A stretch of 18,392 nucleotides of DNA, taken from NCBI GenBank assembly GCA_026014905.1, contig JAOZHK010000027.1:1-18392 (forward strand). Direction: 5' to 3'. The DNA comes from Candidatus Bathyarchaeota archaeon (GTDB lineage: Archaea > Thermoproteota > Bathyarchaeia > RBG-16-48-13 > GCA-020355125). The notes beneath the pieces are model-generated. The model searched no databases, was not told the origin of the DNA, and saw only the letters and a list, made by a program, of their open reading frames with translations. This document shows positions 14,470-18,392 of this stretch, piece by piece. How positions within the stretch are numbered: position 1 is the first letter of the stretch; every line of letters starts with the position of its first letter. The translations under genes were made by a program, and so were the position numbers.

Positions 14470-14643
14470 ATGAAAATAGGTGAAAAATTTAAGCTAGAAT
14501 GCGGTCATGAGGGGAAAGTAGTCTACGTCGATTCAGAGAATAAAATATGGGTGAAAGGAACCCGCCGCGGATGCCGTGTATGTGGAAAAGGTGCTACCGG
14601 AGAATGGGCCCCAACAGTCTATCTCCTTACGTTATCAGAGTGA
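14470..14643 (+). CDS. Small zinc-ribbon-like protein
   Basis: A 57-residue protein with a beta-rich pattern and a possible zinc site: LECGHEGK near the N-terminus and CRVCGKG near residues 36-42. The pattern C-x-H ... C-x-x-C is typical of small zinc ribbons or treble clefs. No family was recognised. The ATG at 14470 is preferred. A GTG at 14461 overlaps the previous stop and is possible through coupling, adding three residues. It ends 8 bp before the stop of the convergent gene on the other strand. It is probably made from the same transcript as the winged-helix-like protein and may work with it (inference). Confidence 0.6.
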   Translation: MKIGEKFKLECGHEGKVVYVDSENKIWVKGTRRGCRVCGKGATGEWAPTVYLLTLSE

Positions 14644-14651
14644 GGAGCTGG

Positions 14652-15077
14652 CTAATCCGGTTGTATTCCGGTAAAGATAGCCTGAAACCGAGTTTCCAGT
14701 TCTCTTAGTTTGCTGCTGAATTCACGTCCAAACCTCAATGGTGTCTTGTTAAAATCAAGGGTTATACTGTTAATTATGGTGCAAAAATAAGTTATTAGAG
14801 GCGCTAATTCCCAATTGAGGTGCACATTCAATTTGGCTATCCCTTCGATAATTCGGTTCACACGATCCTGTTCTTTGGGGTCACAGAAACCTACGATTGT
14901 TGACAATTCTGATACTACATGATTGAGGAGTTGTCTAATAGCTAGTCGTTGTTTCTTCGTAAAACGATATGATTCTTGCGCATCATCCAAGATTTTCAGA
15001 AGTTTATTTGTTGATGTCAGAATTTTTGCTTTATGGGATAGTACCAGTTTGATTTGTTTATCATTTTTAGTACTCAT
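14652..15077 (-). CDS. Uncharacterised all-helical 141-residue protein
   Basis: No family is recognised. The sequence predicts four or five helices with heptad-like leucine/isoleucine spacing (KLVLSHKAKILTSTNKLLKI; LAIRQLLNHVVSELSTIVGF; VNRIIEGIAKLNVHLN; FSSKLRELETRFQAIF), so it is probably a soluble helical bundle or coiled coil. It has no signal peptide or cysteine motif. The start is the ATG at 15077 with AGGT about 9 nt upstream. It lies 51 bp after the M55 peptidase gene on the same strand and may be the last gene of the acs-fmdA-M55 run, although there is no functional link. Confidence 0.65.
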   Translation of the reverse strand: MSTKNDKQIKLVLSHKAKILTSTNKLLKILDDAQESYRFTKKQRLAIRQLLNHVVSELSTIVGFCDPKEQDRVNRIIEGIAKLNVHLNWELAPLITYFCTIINSITLDFNKTPLRFGREFSSKLRELETRFQAIFTGIQPD

Positions 15078-15128
15078 TTGACTTCTACCTGAATTGACTG
15101 AAATCGTAAATTAGTATTCATTGACTAG

Positions 15129-15983
15129 TTAGCTTGTGACCGTACTAGCTATCATTATTGATGCACGTAAAGCTCGGACAGCATGGAGGTAATCATCTTG
15201 TTGTATTCTGATAGTTTTTCCATCAAGACGTTCAACACATGGCATGTTTTCCGCGACATCCGCCATTAAAGAGTCAATGAATCTTGCAATAAGGACAATT
15301 GGGGGGTTGATAATGTATGGCTGAATGCGATCCCGACGCTTTATCGCTGTCAGAACTCCCTGTTTGATAAGTAGGCGTGCCTTGTTGGGGTGAAGACATT
15401 TCGCAGCGGTGCGAGAAACTGCTTCTTTCACTGCAACTGTAATTGTCTGGGGAAGAAGTGCTTCAACTTCCCGAGTGACTGCGAGGTCTCCAGATACAAA
15501 GATCAATGGGATACCATAGTATCCCGCGATCCCTGCATTCAATCCCATCTCACCCATCTCGACTCCATTCACGAGGACACTATCTACGACTCGACTGGAG
15601 ATAGTGTGATCAATTATCCCATATTTAGTGCCTCGTTTAGCGTGATACCCGATTAAGATTACGGCATCAAATGCACTATTAATGCCTTCCATCTGAGCGA
15701 GGGGTTTGGGCGATCCTCGAACGAGAACGGCGCTTTCATGGAGGTCTTCAGCACGGATATTTCGTTTATGACCATGCCCATCTGAAACCACAATTTCTGA
15801 CACTTCTGCAGCTAACATGCCCTCAATTGCTGCATTCACATCCTTAGCCATCAGGGTTCTTCCTAGTTCATACTCTGTCGGATCGGATCCTGTTTGACTT
15901 GGATGTACAATACCGGATATACCTTCCATATCAACCGAAACAAAGATTTTTAATTCGCTGGAATTAGTAGGGGATTCATTCAT
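15129..15983 (-). CDS. M55-family D-aminopeptidase (DppA-like)
   Basis: A 284-residue metallopeptidase homologue. Zinc-site motifs are VSVDMEGISG (Asp18, Glu20), SDGHGH (His70), GYHAK (His114) and NGVEMGEMGLNAG (Glu142/Glu145). The first four fit Bacillus subtilis DppA ligands (Asp8, Glu10, His60, His104) with a constant offset of ten. DppA is a cytosolic decameric D-aminopeptidase that releases D-alanine from short D-peptides. In archaea lacking murein the substrate may be other small peptides or D-amino-acid amides. The start is the ATG at 15983 with GAAGGA close upstream. It lies 89 bp downstream of fmdA on the same strand, so a shared transcript is possible, although a T-run after fmdA may separate them. 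Confidence 0.88.
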   Translation of the reverse strand: MNESPTNSSELKIFVSVDMEGISGIVHPSQTGSDPTEYELGRTLMAKDVNAAIEGMLAAEVSEIVVSDGHGHKRNIRAEDLHESAVLVRGSPKPLAQMEGINSAFDAVILIGYHAKRGTKYGIIDHTISSRVVDSVLVNGVEMGEMGLNAGIAGYYGIPLIFVSGDLAVTREVEALLPQTITVAVKEAVSRTAAKCLHPNKARLLIKQGVLTAIKRRDRIQPYIINPPIVLIARFIDSLMADVAENMPCVERLDGKTIRIQQDDYLHAVRALRASIMIASTVTS

Positions 15984-16063
15984 TGTCCTTCAGGTTAGTC
16001 TTAGAAGAGAACTCATTTAAGCATTTACAGACACTACACTGAGCAAAAAACATAAGCGCACGC

Positions 16064-16070
16064 AAAAAAT
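16064..16070 (-). terminator. U-tract directly after the acetamidase/formamidase gene
   Basis: On the minus strand the fmdA stop TAG is embedded in AGCTAGCT (16071-16078) and followed at once by TATTTTTTG. A short U-run after a stop codon is the usual archaeal termination signal. It is followed by GCGTGCGC, an alternating purine-pyrimidine stretch at 16056-16063. Confidence 0.4.
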
Positions 16071-16072
16071 AG

Positions 16073-17005
16073 CTAGCTCTGTAGCCCAAAACCCGTTAGA
16101 AATGACTTGTTTAGCTTACACACCATTGTGAATGCTGGATCATAGACATTCCCAACATCATATTTAATACATTGACCCATCAATTGGTGAATCTCGTTAG
16201 TATCTAAAGTGTAGTCTTCATGTAGCCACCGAATCATTTCAGTTGTCGCGTGTTGAAGTGCCTGATCTAATGGCCGCGTATTTCCAACAGTGAAAATGTA
16301 GTCAGCGCTTTCTCCCCGTGGCCAATTGATCGTTTTATTTTTCAGTACATCAACTGTGAACTGAACATCAAAGGAGACCTCAATACCGGTTCCTAAAATC
16401 TCCCCATCGCCTTGGAGGGCATGGCCATCCCCCATGAAGAGAAGTCCTCCTGGAGAGAATACAGGCAGATAAACTGTAACTCCTGTTATGAAGCCGTTGT
16501 AATCCATATTCCCTCCGTGGGCAGCTGAGGTGCTGGAGGAAATAATTTGTCCACGGTCAGGAGCCACTCCGAAACATCCCATCATTGGAGAGAGAGGAAG
16601 CTCTATGGTACCCTGCGAACCATCAGCTTGAAGTAAAGTGGCAGATCCTGTCTGCATGTCGAGTTCCCATTCCACATAGGTCCGGGGATACCTTGATGGC
16701 ATTTTAGGAACGAAGTCAGGATCAATAGTATTATAAGCGATAACTTTCGAACTGCGTCCAATCCGTCTATTGGGCCAGAGTCGATCGAATTGAATGATTA
16801 ATGTGTCGCCAGGTTCAGCGGGTTCAACATAAAAAGGGCCGGTTTGTGGATTGCCTCGTTGTGTCACTTGTTGATCCGATGCATCGTAACCCGCATTATC
16901 TACGGTGGTCGTGATCACGGTATCTCCTTTTTTTATTCTGAGCACAGGTTCAAAGGAACCCAAAGCGGTATAATATTTTTCAGGAACATATCTATGAAGA
17001 GTCAT
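16073..17005 (-). CDS. fmdA: Acetamidase/formamidase family protein
   Basis: A 310-residue protein of the FmdA/AmdA family (PF03069), which hydrolyses formamide or short-chain amides to formate or acetate plus ammonia. Family landmarks are IKKGDTVI (25-31), QRGNPQTGPFYV (49-60), AEPGDTLII (63-71), the APDRG segment, AHGGNMDYNG (162-171) and GDGHALQGDGE (192-202), which together form the metal-containing active site. The length matches the family. The start is the ATG at 17005; no ribosome site is visible, so the message may be leaderless, with GTATAAGT near 17035-17043 as a possible TATA box inside the end of acs. It lies 33 bp after acs on the same strand. That pairing suggests that acetate released from acetamide or an analogue is activated to acetyl-CoA. 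Chain-length specificity cannot be told from sequence. Confidence 0.88.
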   Translation of the reverse strand: MTLHRYVPEKYYTALGSFEPVLRIKKGDTVITTTVDNAGYDASDQQVTQRGNPQTGPFYVEPAEPGDTLIIQFDRLWPNRRIGRSSKVIAYNTIDPDFVPKMPSRYPRTYVEWELDMQTGSATLLQADGSQGTIELPLSPMMGCFGVAPDRGQIISSSTSAAHGGNMDYNGFITGVTVYLPVFSPGGLLFMGDGHALQGDGEILGTGIEVSFDVQFTVDVLKNKTINWPRGESADYIFTVGNTRPLDQALQHATTEMIRWLHEDYTLDTNEIHQLMGQCIKYDVGNVYDPAFTMVCKLNKSFLTGFGLQS

Positions 17006-17038
17006 AATTAATACAATGAAGAGAGAAGTTCATTACAC

Positions 17039-18392
17039 TTATACGGCTTTTCCTAATTCTTCTACAGCTTCAGGGTTCCGCAGTGTTGAGATGTCGCCTA
17101 CTGGTTCTCCCAAGGCTTTCGCACGAACAACTCGACGCATGATTTTTCCACTTCGGGTCTTGGGCACATCGCGGACAAACCAAACTTCATCTGGGCGCGC
17201 GATCTTCCCGATTTCCTGCGCAACATGCTCGCGCAACTCAATTCGAAGCTTGTCACTCGGGCGCACGCCCTCTTTTAAAACCACGTATACACTGATCGAT
17301 TCACCTTTTATTGGATGGGTTTTCCCGATAGCAACTGCTTCCGCTACGGCTCGATGGCTAACGACAGCGGACTCTATTTCTGAGTTACTGATACGATGAC
17401 CCGAGATTTTGAGAACATCATCTGCACGTCCTTGTATCCAGAAATATCCATCTTGATCTAACCGCGCAATATCGCCAGCTAGATAAACATCGGGAAAGCG
17501 ACTCCAGTAATATTGTTGATACCGTTCAGGTGCTTTAAATAAACCACGAAGCATACTTGGCCAAGGTGTCACGAGCACTAATTCACCTCCTGAATTAGAA
17601 ATTGACTCACCTTTTGCATTAAACACTTGCGCGGAATAGCCGGGAAGAGGTCTGGTTGCTGCCCCGGGCTTAAGATGAGTGATTGGAAGCGGTGAGATGA
17701 CAAAAGCCCCCGTCTCGGTCTGCCACCAAGTATCCATGATTTGACACCGTTCTGCACCAATGTGCTTATAGTACCACATCCATGCTTCAGGATTTATCGG
17801 CTCACCCACACTACCTAAATGACGAAGCGTTGATAAATCATGCATTTGTGTCCATCGTTCACCATAACGCATATGCATACGAATCGAGGTGGGCGAGGTA
17901 TATAATACCGTCACTCCATGGTCTTCAATTATGGACCACCACCGATCAGGCTTAGGATAGTCAGGTGCTCCCTCATACATAACCGATGTTACTCCTAAAA
18001 TCAGTGGGGCATATACTATATAGCTATGTCCAGTAACCCAACCAATATCTGCTGCACACCACCAGACGTCGTCATCTTTCAGGTCAAAAACCCAATTAAG
18101 AGTAGTTGCGGTGCCAACTGCATAGCCTCCATGTGCGTGCAAAACTCCCTTAGGACGTCCAGTCGTCCCTGATGTGTATAAGATGTAGAGAATGTCATTC
18201 GCATCTAGTCTCATCGTGTTACAGTGAGAGGATTGATCAGCAGTTAAATCATGCGCCCAACAATCTTGTTCTCCATTCCATGGAATCTCTGAACCAGTTC
18301 GGCGATGCACGATGACTTTTTCGACGGTAGGAGCCCATTTTAAAGCTTCATCAGTTTGCTGTTTCAATGGAATCTCCTTTCCCCGTCGATGA
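17039..18392 (-). CDS. acs: AMP-forming acetyl-CoA synthetase (C-terminal 451 residues, truncated by window edge)
   Basis: The gene enters from beyond position 18392; about 200 N-terminal residues of the usual 640-650 are missing. The visible part begins HRRGKEIPLKQQTDEALKWA, matching the end of the Acs N-domain. It contains the ATP loop YTSGTTGRPKG, GWVTGHSY, the acetate-pocket WWQTETG, the hinge region LAGDIARLDQDGYFWIQGRA, then DDVLKISGHR, and the C-terminal PKTRSGKIMRR, whose lysine is the catalytic residue regulated by acetylation in bacteria and some archaea. A TTG at 18367 is inside the domain and is not the real start. The enzyme makes acetyl-CoA from acetate, CoA and ATP in the cytosol. 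It lies 33 bp upstream of fmdA on the same strand. Propionate or another short acid could be the substrate, although the tryptophan in the WWQTETG motif favours acetate. Confidence 0.92.
   Translation of the reverse strand, partial: HRRGKEIPLKQQTDEALKWAPTVEKVIVHRRTGSEIPWNGEQDCWAHDLTADQSSHCNTMRLDANDILYILYTSGTTGRPKGVLHAHGGYAVGTATTLNWVFDLKDDDVWWCAADIGWVTGHSYIVYAPLILGVTSVMYEGAPDYPKPDRWWSIIEDHGVTVLYTSPTSIRMHMRYGERWTQMHDLSTLRHLGSVGEPINPEAWMWYYKHIGAERCQIMDTWWQTETGAFVISPLPITHLKPGAATRPLPGYSAQVFNAKGESISNSGGELVLVTPWPSMLRGLFKAPERYQQYYWSRFPDVYLAGDIARLDQDGYFWIQGRADDVLKISGHRISNSEIESAVVSHRAVAEAVAIGKTHPIKGESISVYVVLKEGVRPSDKLRIELREHVAQEIGKIARPDEVWFVRDVPKTRSGKIMRRVVRAKALGEPVGDISTLRNPEAVEELGKAV

Noticed and set aside
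17101..17280. GC-richer patch in the 3' part of acs as a recombination tract
   Set aside because: By hand count it is about 54% against 43-47% on either side, a modest difference that conserved codons could explain. No repeat or boundary supports transfer.
18365..18367. TTG at 18367 as the start of a short acyl-CoA synthetase
   Set aside because: The frame stays open to the window end and the upstream residues (HRRGKEIP) match the Acs family, so the gene is truncated by the window, not short.

Overview
The window looks like chromosomal DNA of an archaeon of moderate GC. The evidence is a 2-oxoglutarate:ferredoxin oxidoreductase start (korDA), TATA-like boxes close to starts, a mixture of Shine-Dalgarno-led and apparently leaderless genes, a monomethylamine methyltransferase (MtmB) homologue, and archaeal-type lower-glycolysis homologues. 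I cannot fix the lineage from sequence alone. An Asgard or other amine- and peptide-degrading mesophilic archaeon is a guess. No tRNA, rRNA, CRISPR array, transposase or integrase was seen.

Layout. Positions 1-370 (minus) hold a ferredoxin subunit gene and the N-terminus of korA, which runs off the left edge. Positions 576-2000 (minus) hold an M20D (AbgB-like) amidohydrolase, divergent from a mandelate-racemase-type enolase-superfamily enzyme (2167-3309, plus) that keeps every catalytic residue. It is followed by an MtmB homologue (3528-4994, plus) that lacks pyrrolysine. Positions 5103-10772 are a five-gene minus-strand run. In transcription order it encodes a MOFRL glycerate-kinase homologue, an enolase homologue with an altered active site, a histidine-phosphatase/phosphoglycerate-mutase-like protein, an EamA transporter and a seven-bladed lactonase. 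A second glycerate-kinase homologue (11068-12585, plus) is transcribed divergently from the first. Positions 12702-15077 hold small, poorly known genes: a possible nuclease-fold protein, two tandem TIGR04076-like proteins, a winged-helix-like protein, a zinc-ribbon-like protein and a helical protein. Positions 15129-18392 (minus) carry acs (running off the right edge), an acetamidase/formamidase and an M55 D-aminopeptidase.

How the parts may work together. One theme is amide, peptide and amine breakdown: the M20D and M55 hydrolases, FmdA releasing acetate or formate and ammonia, Acs making acetyl-CoA, Kor for oxoacid oxidation, and the MtmB homologue for a methylated substrate. The other theme is a parallel 'lactone - acid-sugar dehydratase - glycerate kinase - enolase' set. 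Several members have lost textbook catalytic residues, so the set may act on an unusual hydroxy-acid rather than on glycerate.

The most unusual signals are these: the pyrrolysine-free MtmB; the degenerate enolase; the two divergent glycerate-kinase paralogues, which have lost different conserved loops yet share a perfect 69-bp inverted repeat; the GC-rich core of the MtmB gene; and intergenic alternating CG palindromes and AGCTAGCT-type motifs.
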